A stretch of 12,177 nucleotides of DNA from Natronohydrobacter sp. (GTDB taxonomy: Bacteria; Pseudomonadota; Alphaproteobacteria; Rhodobacterales; Rhodobacteraceae), in the NCBI GenBank assembly GCA_007118445.1, contig SKRP01000115.1, positions 1 through 12,177 of the forward strand. The letters are read 5' to 3'. Positions 1 to 6,025 of this stretch are shown piece after piece; the first letter of the stretch is position 1; each line of letters opens with the position of its first letter. The position numbers were made by a program, and so were the translations under genes. The notes beneath the pieces are model-generated. The model was not told the origin of the DNA, searched no databases, and saw nothing but the letters and a program-made list of their open reading frames with translations.

Positions 1-1070
1 CCCGAGCGCACTGACGAGGTGTCCAGCCAGGGCAGCAGCGCCCAGACAAAGATCGCACCGAACATCGCCAGAACCCCGAAGAAGGTCGCGTCGATGATGC
101 CGAAGCTCAGCCAGTTGACCGCGATCACGATCCAGACGTCAGAGGTGAAGGCGCGCAGGATGGCGTAGAAGGGCAGGAAGTACCATTCCGGCACGATTTC
201 CGGCGGCGTCACCAGCGGGTTGGCCTCGATATAGTTGTCGGTATGGCCCAGGAAGTTCGGCATGAAGCCCACCAGCGCCCAGAACAGCGCCAGAATGATG
301 GCCAGTGCGAACAGGTCCTTGATCACGAAATAGGGCCAGAAGGGCAGCGTGTCTTTCGCGGCTTCTTCTTTCGACCCGCGGCGCACTTCAACCCCGGTCG
401 GGTTGTTATTGCCCGTGGTGTGGAACGCCCAGATATGTACCAGCACCAGACCCAGGATGACGAAAGGCAGCAGGTAATGCAGCGAGAAGAAGCGGTTCAG
501 TGCGGCATTGTCCACTGCAGGCCCGCCCAGCAGCCATGTCTGCAGCATCTCGCCAATACCGGGGATCGCGCCGAACAGACCAGTGATCACGGTTGCGCCC
601 CAGAAGGACATCTGACCCCATGGCAGCACGTAGCCCATGAAGGCCGTGGCCATCATCAGCAGGTAGATCAGCATACCCAGGATCCACGTGATTTCACGCG
701 GGGCCTTGTAGCTGCCGTAATACATGCCACGGAACATGTGCAGATAGACGGCAAGGAAGAACAGCATCGCGCCGTTCTGATGCAGATAGCGCATCATATG
801 GCCGCCATTCACGTTGCGCATGATATGCTCGACACTGGCAAAGGCCATATCGACATGCGGGGTGTAATGCATCGCCAGCACAATACCGGTGACGATCTGC
901 AGCACCAGGCAGAAGACCAGAACCACGCCCCAGATCCACATCCAGTTCAGGTTCTTGGGCGTCGGGATCATGATTGTGTCATAGAGCAGCCCGATGACAG
1001 GCAGACGCCGATGCATGTATTTTTCGGCGTTGGTCTTGGGCTCGTAATGATCGTGAGGAATACCAGACAT
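1..1070 (-). CDS. petB: Cytochrome b subunit of the cytochrome bc1 complex (3' end missing)
   Basis: Integral-membrane cytochrome b, which carries haems bL and bH and the Qo and Qi quinone sites of ubiquinol:cytochrome c oxidoreductase. The 356 visible residues start MSGIPHDHYE and run off the left edge without a stop; about 70-90 residues are probably missing compared with usual alphaproteobacterial lengths. The four haem-ligand histidines are at H97, H111, H198 and H212, in the segments RYLHQNG, YLHMFRG, SLHYLL and VHIWAFH. The PEWY motif of the Qo site is at residues 294-297. Several hydrophobic helices are clear, for example around 45-67, 101-120 and 130-150. The ATG follows the petA stop by 14 bases and has a strong GGGAGG ribosome binding site inside that gap, so the two genes are cotranscribed; petC (cytochrome c1) would be expected further left. 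Identification is secure. Confidence 0.97.
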   Translation of the reverse strand, partial: MSGIPHDHYEPKTNAEKYMHRRLPVIGLLYDTIMIPTPKNLNWMWIWGVVLVFCLVLQIVTGIVLAMHYTPHVDMAFASVEHIMRNVNGGHMMRYLHQNGAMLFFLAVYLHMFRGMYYGSYKAPREITWILGMLIYLLMMATAFMGYVLPWGQMSFWGATVITGLFGAIPGIGEMLQTWLLGGPAVDNAALNRFFSLHYLLPFVILGLVLVHIWAFHTTGNNNPTGVEVRRGSKEEAAKDTLPFWPYFVIKDLFALAIILALFWALVGFMPNFLGHTDNYIEANPLVTPPEIVPEWYFLPFYAILRAFTSDVWIVIAVNWLSFGIIDATFFGVLAMFGAIFVWALLPWLDTSSVRS

Positions 1071-1084
1071 CTATCGCGCCTCCC

Positions 1085-1654
1085 TTAGCCGAGCTGAATG
1101 GTGGTGTCGTCGACAAAGGCCGCGACGGGAATATGCATGTTTTCCGGGGCCGGTCCGCGACGGATACGCCCTGCCGTGTCATAATGCGAGCCGTGGCAGG
1201 GGCAGAACCAGGCGTTGAAATCGCCTGCGCCATTGCCCAGCGGCACGCAGCCCAGATGGGTGCAGACGCCGATCATGACCAGCCATTCGCCATCGTCATC
1301 GAGCGAGCGATTTACGTCGGAAGCATCCGTGCCCGGCTTGTTGGGGTTGCGCGAGTCGCGGTCAATGCTCAGATCCGATACATCCACCGAACGCGCATCC
1401 TCGATCTCTTCGGCAGTGCGGCGGCGGATGAAAACCGGCTTGCCAAGGAAGTTCACAGTCAACTGTCCGCCCGGTTCCAGCCCCCCGACATCAACAAAGA
1501 TCGAGGACAGCGCCTCGACATCGGCCGAAGGGTTCATCTGGTTGACCAGGGGCCAGACAGCGGCACCGGCGGTCACAACACCGGCACCGGCGGTCGCATA
1601 ATAGATGAAATCCCGGCGGGTGGCATCGTGGTCTTCTGTTTGCGACACGTGCAT
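1085..1654 (-). CDS. petA: Ubiquinol-cytochrome c reductase Rieske iron-sulfur subunit
   Basis: The 2Fe-2S Rieske subunit of cytochrome bc1, which takes one electron from quinol at the Qo site and passes it to cytochrome c1. It is 189 residues, normal for bacterial Rieske proteins. The N-terminus has a twin-arginine motif (T12-R-R-D-F) before a hydrophobic stretch at about 17-38, so it is exported folded by Tat and stays anchored. The two cluster-binding boxes are CTHLGC (131-136) and CPCHGS (151-156). Cluster ligands are C131, H133, C151 and H154, with C136 and C153 forming the family's disulfide. The start has AAGGGAGA directly upstream. It is the first gene of the operon, 14 bases ahead of petB. 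The roughly 200 bases upstream separate it from a glutathione S-transferase gene on the same strand and should hold the promoter. Identification is secure. Confidence 0.97.
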   Translation of the reverse strand: MHVSQTEDHDATRRDFIYYATAGAGVVTAGAAVWPLVNQMNPSADVEALSSIFVDVGGLEPGGQLTVNFLGKPVFIRRRTAEEIEDARSVDVSDLSIDRDSRNPNKPGTDASDVNRSLDDDGEWLVMIGVCTHLGCVPLGNGAGDFNAWFCPCHGSHYDTAGRIRRGPAPENMHIPVAAFVDDTTIQLG

Positions 1655-1726
1655 TCTCCCTTCTCAGTGGGTACGAGGCTGCAATAAGTGATCCGGTCAC
1701 GGAAAGCCGCAACCTCTCAAAGCGCG

Positions 1727-1755
1727 TATTTAGCGGGGAAAGCCATGCCCGTCTA
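1727..1755 (-). promoter_or_regulatory. Candidate promoter of the petABC operon
   Basis: Read on the minus strand, TAGACG (plus 1750-1755, 4 of 6 to the sigma-70 -35 box) is followed after 17 bases by TAAATA (plus 1727-1732, 3 of 6 to the -10 box). Transcription would begin near 1720 and leave a leader of about 65 bases before petA. An alternative pair, TTGCGG with ACTTAT, lies closer to petA and scores no better. The interval 1655-1827 is the only non-coding stretch upstream of petA, so a promoter is expected here, but these boxes are weak. Confidence 0.3.
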
Positions 1756-1827
1756 GCCGCGAATCCGGGTTAAGGTGTCGCACCGGGCGATATTTCCCAC
1801 AGGTTTCGACCGGTTTTTCTGCACTGC

Positions 1828-1860
1828 AGCGGCGTGAGCGCAAACAGCGCTCACCCCGCT
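1828..1860 (-). terminator. Strong hairpin at the end of the glutathione S-transferase gene
   Basis: Two 14-base arms (1828-1841 and 1847-1860) pair at 13 of 14 positions around a 5-base loop; the single mismatch is at 1833/1855. The inner 8 bp, GTGAGCGC with GCGCTCAC, are perfect. The hairpin overlaps the last codons and stop of the transferase gene and sits just before the petA promoter interval, which is where a terminator is expected. No run of T follows on the minus strand, so it is not a textbook intrinsic terminator. It could instead stabilise the 3' end of the transcript. Confidence 0.5.
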
Positions 1861-2474
1861 GGCGGATGGGTTGCGCAGAGGCTGTCGCGGGCCTCCATCT
1901 GCGCAAACCACGCGGCCAGCGCCGGTCGCCCGGCCCGCCAGTTTCGCGCGGAGTGGCGCAGATCCAGATAGCCCAGCGCGCAGGCCAGCGCGATCTGCCC
2001 GATGCAGAGCGGCCCGGCCAGATAGGCCATCCAGCGCGCTTCGATCACATCGAGCGTGCGGTCGATCTTGGCCCATTGCCCTTCGACAAAAGGCGCGAAA
2101 TGCAGCGCTTCGGGGCGCAGGCGCGTCTCGTACATCATCAGCAAGGCTGCATCGAGTATCCCGTCTGCCGTTGCCTCCAGCACCAGCGCGTCCCATTTGC
2201 GCGCACCATCGGGGTAGAATCCCGACCCGGCCTGTGCATCCAGATACTGACAGATCACCCGGCTGTCATAAAGCGCCGCGCCATCGCCGCGCGTCAGTGT
2301 CGGCACCTTGCCCAGCGGATTGGCCGCAACCGGCGTCCTGCCCGGATCGAGCGGCGTGCCGGTGGCATTCTCGACAAGCGTGACGCGGTCCAGCAGCCCG
2401 GCCTCATGCAACAGCACCATGACCTTGCGCACATAGGGAGAGGTATGGCTGTGATAGAGCGTCAGCGCGCTCAT
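1851..2474 (-). CDS. Glutathione S-transferase family protein
   Basis: A cytosolic GST-fold protein of 207 residues, the usual length. The N-terminal thioredoxin-like domain (about 1-80) shows SPYVRK at 12-17, the active-site turn, with serine in the place of the catalytic residue. It also shows NPLGKVPTL at 52-60 with the cis-proline P58, and the D70-S71 pair that binds the glutamyl part of glutathione. The helical C-terminal domain (about 90-200) includes the IGQIALACALGYLDLR segment (158-173), like the conserved core helix of the family. The closest family I recall is the YibF-like group, whose substrates are not well established, so no reaction is claimed. The ATG overlaps the stop of the small upstream membrane-protein gene as ATGA, which indicates translational coupling. 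A strong hairpin lies over its stop codon. Confidence 0.9.
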   Translation of the reverse strand: MSALTLYHSHTSPYVRKVMVLLHEAGLLDRVTLVENATGTPLDPGRTPVAANPLGKVPTLTRGDGAALYDSRVICQYLDAQAGSGFYPDGARKWDALVLEATADGILDAALLMMYETRLRPEALHFAPFVEGQWAKIDRTLDVIEARWMAYLAGPLCIGQIALACALGYLDLRHSARNWRAGRPALAAWFAQMEARDSLCATHPPAG

Positions 2475-2755
2475 AGGCGGCGCATCCGCAGCCGCCCCAG
2501 CGCGCTTGCGTCGATCTCTATCCCCGGCCCGTTGGTGCCCAGCCGCAGCACGCGGCGGAAGCGCAGCCCTGCATTCACCTGTTCTCGGTCGCGGGGACGA
2601 TGCGCGCTCAGGCCCTCGTCCATCGCGTCAAACGCATCCTCGACCTGCTGATCCGTGCGCCCCGGCTGGATCTGGCGCGCAACCGCATAGCCCGCAAGCG
2701 CCACGGCACCGTATTTCGCGGCCATTACGGCAATCGGGGCTAGGGGAAGGGCCAT
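2471..2755 (-). CDS. Small hypothetical membrane-anchored protein
   Basis: A 94-residue protein I do not recognise. Residues 2-27 (ALPLAPIAVMAAKYGAVALAGYAVAR) form one hydrophobic helix. They are followed by a charged region of about 65 residues, with an acidic helix-like part (VEDAFDAMDEGL) and a basic C-terminus ending LRMRRL. I chose the ATG at 2755 because GAGG lies 8 bases upstream and the likely promoter at 2791-2818 would start transcription near 2784. A longer frame reaching 2800 would begin upstream of that point. Its stop overlaps the glutathione S-transferase start as ATGA, so the two form a small operon. It lies 100 bases downstream of regB on the same strand. Function unknown. 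That it is a real gene is supported by the ribosome site, the coupling and the membrane segment. Confidence 0.75.
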   Translation of the reverse strand: MALPLAPIAVMAAKYGAVALAGYAVARQIQPGRTDQQVEDAFDAMDEGLSAHRPRDREQVNAGLRFRRVLRLGTNGPGIEIDASALGRLRMRRL

Positions 2756-2790
2756 CTTGTCTGCCTCGCAAAAGGTGGAATTCCTGACCA

Positions 2791-2818
2791 AGGATAGCAA
2801 AGCCGCGCCATTTGTCCA
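2791..2818 (-). promoter_or_regulatory. Candidate promoter of the small membrane protein / GST pair
   Basis: On the minus strand TGGACA (plus 2813-2818, 5 of 6 to TTGACA) is spaced 16 bases from TATCCT (plus 2791-2796, 4 of 6 to TATAAT). The -10 box is preceded by TGC, an extended -10 element. Transcription would start near 2784, about 30 bases before the chosen ATG. It is the best-looking promoter on this strand in the left half of the window, and lets the pair be expressed independently of regB. Confidence 0.5.
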
Positions 2819-2855
2819 TTCACCTTTGCGCAGGCCGCGTTTCCGGCAGGCAGGG

Positions 2856-4244
2856 TCACGCGGGCAGTGGCCTGTTCTCTTCCAGCGCGGCAGCAGGATC
2901 GACCGCGATCCGGTCCAGCGGCCAGACCACTGTGATCTGCGCCCCTGTCAGCACCGGCTGGCCATCCGCCCCGCCCCCCTGCGCAGGCGCATTGCTGAAA
3001 TCCAGCATCGCGCCCGAACGTTCCAGCAGCGTCTTGGCGATGAACAGCCCCAACCCCATCCCCTCATAGCCGGGACGCCGGGGCGTGCCTGCAGGATCGC
3101 GCCGCCGCCGGATGAAAGGCTCGCCGATATAGCCCAGAATCTGCGGCGGAAATCCCGGCCCGTCATCGCAGATCCGCAGACTCAGATGTGTGTCCGTCCA
3201 GCGCGCCTGTACGACAACGTCATCACGCGCGAAATCGACTGCATTCTGGATCAGGTTGCGCAGCCCGTGGATGATCTCGGGCCGCCGCAGGATCACCGGC
3301 TGTTCCGCCGCGCCGCCCGGCCCCGGCGCGATGCGCAATGCGACTGTCTTGCCGCGGCTCAGATGCGGCTCGGCGGCTTCATGCAGTACGGCCTCGACGG
3401 GCGCGCGGCGCAGATGGGTGTCATCCTTACCCGCCCGCCCCATCGAGCGCAGGATGTCGCGGCAGCGATCCGCCTGCTCGCACAGGGTCCGCGCATCCTC
3501 GGCCAGATCGGGCCGGTCCCTCAGCTCTTCCGTCAGTTCCGAGGCAATGAGCTTGATCGTGGCCAGCGGCGTGCCCAGCTCATGCGCCGCAGCCGCCACC
3601 ACGCCGCCCAGATCGGTCAGTTTCTGCTCGCGCGACAGCGCCATCTGCGCGGCCAGCAGCGCATTGGCCAGCGACGTGCCCTCTGCCGCGACGCGATGCG
3701 CGTAAAAGGCCTGAAACAGGATGCCGATCACGATGGCCGCCCAGAAGCCGAAGGCGAAAAGCGGCGGGACCGTCAGCACCGAGCCATCGGCAAAGCGCAG
3801 CGGCTGGTAGCTGAAAGCGATCAGCGTCACCAGCGCGATGGCCAGCAGCGACAGGATCAGCGTGGAACGCGGGCTCAGCGCCATGGCCGAGACCGCGACC
3901 GGGGCCAGGATCAGCAGGCTGAAAGGATTGGTGATGCCGCCGGTCAGATAGAGCAGGCAGACCAGAAGCGCGATATCGAAGAGAAAGGTCAGGAACGCCT
4001 CGGCTTCGGACAGCCGCTTGGTCTGTGGAAACAGCAGAAGCGAGGACAGGACCGAGAGCGCCGCCGCCGCGACCACCAGCCCCACCAGCGCCACATCGAA
4101 GCGTAGCCCGAAATGGAAATGCGCGACCAACAGCGCGGCGACCTGTCCGCTCAGCGCCAGCACCCGGACATAGGTCATGGTGCGCAGCCGCACCCAGTCG
4201 CCGCGGTGATCCTGCGAAATCTCGCCAAAGGCAGGTGTGGTCAT
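2856..4244 (-). CDS. regB: Redox-sensing histidine kinase RegB (PrrB/ActS)
   Basis: Inner-membrane sensor kinase that phosphorylates RegA when the quinone pool is reduced or oxygen is low. From the ATG at 4244 it has 462 residues, close to known RegB proteins of about 460. Six hydrophobic helices lie within about residues 23-185. The quinone-sensing heptapeptide GGITNPF is at 102-108. The H-box AAAAHELGTPLATIKL holds the phosphorylated H221. The redox-sensitive cysteine in DRCRDILRSMG is C261, 40 residues after the histidine, the same spacing as H225 and C265 of R. capsulatus RegB. The ATP-binding domain has the N-box NLIQNAV (N334), DDGPGF (360-365) and GMGLGLFI (395-402). A GTG at 4286 would add 14 residues but has no clear ribosome site, whereas GGAG lies 10 bases before the chosen ATG. 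It is transcribed divergently from senC-regA. Confidence 0.96.
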   Translation of the reverse strand: MTTPAFGEISQDHRGDWVRLRTMTYVRVLALSGQVAALLVAHFHFGLRFDVALVGLVVAAAALSVLSSLLLFPQTKRLSEAEAFLTFLFDIALLVCLLYLTGGITNPFSLLILAPVAVSAMALSPRSTLILSLLAIALVTLIAFSYQPLRFADGSVLTVPPLFAFGFWAAIVIGILFQAFYAHRVAAEGTSLANALLAAQMALSREQKLTDLGGVVAAAAHELGTPLATIKLIASELTEELRDRPDLAEDARTLCEQADRCRDILRSMGRAGKDDTHLRRAPVEAVLHEAAEPHLSRGKTVALRIAPGPGGAAEQPVILRRPEIIHGLRNLIQNAVDFARDDVVVQARWTDTHLSLRICDDGPGFPPQILGYIGEPFIRRRRDPAGTPRRPGYEGMGLGLFIAKTLLERSGAMLDFSNAPAQGGGADGQPVLTGAQITVVWPLDRIAVDPAAALEENRPLPA

Positions 4245-4361
4245 CTGCTCAGCACTCCGAAGGCGCAGGTCGGGACCAGTTGTCACAGTTGCGCTATACG
4301 GGATTGTTAGGGCGCGGGGCCTGTTGCATCAAGATCGCATCCGCAACAGGGAACAGCCGTG
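4245..4361. promoter_or_regulatory. Divergent regB / senC-regA control region
   Basis: This 117-base gap must drive both directions. For regB (minus), TTGATG (plus 4327-4332, 4 of 6) lies 17 bases from TAACAA (plus 4304-4309, 3 of 6). For senC (plus), GGGACC (4272-4277, 3 of 6) lies 17 bases from TATACG (4295-4300, 4 of 6). Both pairs are weak, as expected for promoters that need an activator. The two units would overlap, so they may compete or be co-regulated. Autoregulation by RegA is known in related bacteria, but I could not place a RegA site with confidence. Confidence 0.45.
4320..4350 (+). repeat. Inverted repeat covering the senC ribosome binding site
   Basis: CCTGTTGC (4320-4327) and GCAACAGG (4343-4350) are perfect 8-bp inverted arms with a 15-base spacer. 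The right arm overlaps AGGGA (4348-4352), the likely ribosome binding site of senC. In RNA this could form a hairpin hiding that site. As DNA it could be an operator at the senC start, and it also touches the proposed -35 box of regB. Confidence 0.5.
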
Positions 4362-4982
4362 ATGATTCGCCTCTACTCGATCCTTGCCGTTGGTTTTATT
4401 GCCGCCCTGCTGGGGGGCTTGGGTTTCATGGTGTTCCAGAACCAGCAGGCGGGCGATTTTGCGCAATGCCGGGGCACGTCGATTTCGGGCGGGGCCGGGG
4501 CGATTGGCGGGCCGTTCGAACTGGTCGATCACACCGGCCGCAGCGTGACCGAGGCCGATTTCGCCGACCGTCCGGTGCTTTTGTATTTCGGCTATACCTT
4601 CTGCCCTGATGTCTGCCCGCTGGATACTGCGCGCAATGCCCAGGCCGTGGACCTGCTGGCCGAACGCGGGCTTGATGTGACCCCGGTCTTTGTCTCGGTC
4701 GATCACGAACGCGACACGCAGGAAGCGCTGGCCGAATATGTCCGCTTCATGCATCCCGAGATGATCGGCCTGACCGGCACCGAAGAGCAGATCCGCAAGG
4801 CCGCGCAGGCTTACCGCGTCTATTTCGCCAAGCAAGAGACCGATGAGCGCTTCTTCCTGATCGATCATTCGACTTTCAGCTATTTCCTGCTGCCCGAACA
4901 TGGCTTTGTCGATGTCATCCGCCGCGACCAGTCGCCCGAGGCTGTGGCCGACACGCTGGCCTGTTTCATCAATAATGCCTGA
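4362..4982 (+). CDS. senC: SCO1/SenC/PrrC family copper chaperone
   Basis: A membrane-anchored periplasmic copper protein of the SCO family, which delivers copper to the binuclear centre of haem-copper oxidases (cbb3 or aa3) and has been linked to Reg signalling in Rhodobacter. It has 206 residues. A hydrophobic anchor covers about 3-25, and the rest is a thioredoxin-like domain. The copper ligands are C81 and C85 in TFCPDVCP plus H169 in IDHSTF, the complete SCO set. The residue after the CPDVCP motif is leucine, where I more often recall threonine. Two further cysteines lie outside the site (in AQCRG and LACFI). The start could be the GTG at 4359 or the adjoining ATG at 4362, a difference of one residue; AGGGA at 4348-4352 suits either. 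It lies between regB and regA, the order known from Rhodobacter, and probably shares a transcript with regA. Confidence 0.94.
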   Translation: MIRLYSILAVGFIAALLGGLGFMVFQNQQAGDFAQCRGTSISGGAGAIGGPFELVDHTGRSVTEADFADRPVLLYFGYTFCPDVCPLDTARNAQAVDLLAERGLDVTPVFVSVDHERDTQEALAEYVRFMHPEMIGLTGTEEQIRKAAQAYRVYFAKQETDERFFLIDHSTFSYFLLPEHGFVDVIRRDQSPEAVADTLACFINNA

Positions 4983-4995
4983 GACCAATGTCAAA

Positions 4996-5024
4996 TTGAC
5001 CTTTGCCGCATCGCACTCTACCTA
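4996..5024 (+). promoter_or_regulatory. Possible separate promoter of regA
   Basis: TTGACC (4996-5001, 5 of 6 to the -35 box) is followed after 17 bases by TACCTA (5019-5024, only 2 of 6 to the -10 box). A start near 5031 would leave a leader of about 18 bases carrying the GAGAG ribosome site. A second promoter would let regA be made at a different level from senC. The weak -10 box makes this uncertain. Confidence 0.3.
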
Positions 5025-5048
5025 TCGGTCATGAAAGAGAGTGCGCAG

Positions 5049-5606
5049 ATGGATACTGACCCGCTTCCCGATCTCGGACCCGACCCGTCGCTGCTGCTGG
5101 TCGACGATGACGAGGTGTTTCTCAAACGCCTCGCCCGCGCAATGGAAAAGCGCGGCTTTACGGTTGAAACCGCCGATTCGGTTGTTGCGGGCACTGCAAT
5201 CGCCAAGGCGCGTCCGCCAGCCTATGCAGTGATCGATCTGCGGCTGGAAGACGGCAACGGGCTGGATGTGGTCGAAACCCTGCGCGCGCTGCGCGAAGAT
5301 GCCCGCATTGTGGTGCTCACCGGCTATGGCGCAATTGCCACAGCAGTTGCGGCTGTCAAGATCGGGGCGACGGATTACATCTCGAAACCGGCGGATGCCA
5401 ATGACGTGGTGCGCGCGCTGCTGGCAAATGAACACGACCCGCTGCCTGAGCCGCCCGAGAATCCCATGTCCGCTGATCGTGTGCGCTGGGAACATATCCA
5501 GCGCGTGTTCGAACAATGCGACCGCAATGTCTCGGAAACCGCGCGCCGCCTGTCAATGCATCGCCGCACGCTGCAGCGCATTCTCGCCAAACGCTCACCA
5601 CGCTGA
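5049..5606 (+). CDS. regA: Redox response regulator RegA (PrrA/ActR)
   Basis: The DNA-binding partner of RegB and global regulator of respiration, photosynthesis, CO2 and nitrogen fixation in related species. It has 185 residues; R. capsulatus RegA is about 184. The receiver domain (about 13-127) has the acidic pocket D19-D20, the phosphorylated D63 in VIDLRLEDGNG, T91 in VLTGYG and K113 in SKPADAND. A short proline-rich linker (PLPEPPENP, 131-139) leads to a Fis-type helix-turn-helix at the C-terminus (about 155-183, NVSETARRLSMHRRTLQRIL). I chose the ATG at 5049 because GAGAG lies 7 bases upstream; the in-frame ATG at 5031 has no ribosome site and would add six residues. It follows senC by 66 bases, and a lipoprotein gene begins 8 bases after its stop. 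In R. capsulatus the next gene is hvrA, which is absent here. Confidence 0.97.
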   Translation: MDTDPLPDLGPDPSLLLVDDDEVFLKRLARAMEKRGFTVETADSVVAGTAIAKARPPAYAVIDLRLEDGNGLDVVETLRALREDARIVVLTGYGAIATAVAAVKIGATDYISKPADANDVVRALLANEHDPLPEPPENPMSADRVRWEHIQRVFEQCDRNVSETARRLSMHRRTLQRILAKRSPR

Positions 5607-5614
5607 CACCGCCC

Positions 5615-5974
5615 ATGCGCCTGATCGCCCTGCCATTTCTGCTTGTGCTCGCGGCCTGCGCCAGCCCGCAGCAATCCTGCATCCGCGCGGCCCAGACCGA
5701 ACTCAGGGCCATCGATGCGCAGATCGCCGAGAGCGAAACCGCCCTGCGCCGGGGCTACCGCGTGACGCAGGCGACCGAAGCGCGCACGACGCTCAATATC
5801 TGCGCCTGGCCGCGCGAGCCGGTGCTGTTCTGCACCACACATACGCCGGGACAGCGCGCGACCCGCACGGAAGTCCTGCCCGCTGCCGAGGAAGCCCGGC
5901 TTGCAGAATTGCGCCGCGAGCGCGCGCGGCTTGTGGCCGTGACCGCCGACCGGATCGCGGCCTGCCCGGTCTGA
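5615..5974 (+). CDS. Small cysteine-rich lipoprotein of unknown function
   Basis: A 119-residue secreted lipoprotein. The signal peptide MRLIALPFLLVLAAC ends in the lipobox LAAC, with C15 the lipidated cysteine. The mature part has two charged, probably helical, stretches (about 24-45 and 86-112, rich in Ala, Glu and Arg). They flank a central loop with CAWPREPVLFC (63-73). Cysteines C22, C63, C73 and C117 could make two disulfides. I cannot assign a function. A longer frame opens at 5516 inside regA, but the ATG at 5615 gives the clean signal peptide. There is no obvious ribosome binding site, and the start is 8 bases after the regA stop, so translation is probably coupled to regA and expression should follow it. 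A hairpin directly after the stop ends the unit. Confidence 0.82.
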   Translation: MRLIALPFLLVLAACASPQQSCIRAAQTELRAIDAQIAESETALRRGYRVTQATEARTTLNICAWPREPVLFCTTHTPGQRATRTEVLPAAEEARLAELRRERARLVAVTADRIAACPV

Positions 5975-5979
5975 TGCGC

Positions 5980-6009
5980 GTAGGGTGCGTGGGAAACCAC
6001 GCACCTTAC
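5980..6009 (+). repeat. REP-like palindrome with GTAG head; likely also a bidirectional terminator
   Basis: Arms 5980-5992 (GTAGGGTGCGTGG) and 5997-6009 pair over 13 bases with one G-T wobble around a GAAA loop. It lies in the 51-base gap between two convergent stop codons. The GTAG start followed by a G-rich stem is the pattern of repetitive extragenic palindromes linked to RAYT (REP-associated tyrosine) transposases. Only one copy is in the window, so repetition is inferred. A 13-bp stem in this place would also act as a transcript end for both strands, although no T-run follows. Confidence 0.6.
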
Positions 6010-6025
6010 CACCACGGCAATCGCA

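Noticed and set aside
243..1088. 281-codon open frame on the plus strand across petB
   Set aside because: It is antisense to cytochrome b, rich in His/Gln/Arg, and resembles no family; a typical GC-rich shadow.
2757..4106. 449-codon open frame on the plus strand
   Set aside because: It is antisense to regB, whose motifs are all intact, and its composition (Arg/Gln rich) is not protein-like.
4245..4286. Longer regB start at the GTG at 4286
   Set aside because: It has no clear ribosome site; the ATG at 4244 has GGAG upstream and gives the usual RegB length.
5031..5048. Longer regA start at the ATG at 5031
   Set aside because: It has no ribosome site, whereas GAGAG is well placed for 5049 and the phosphorylated aspartate then falls at residue 63 as in R. 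capsulatus RegA.
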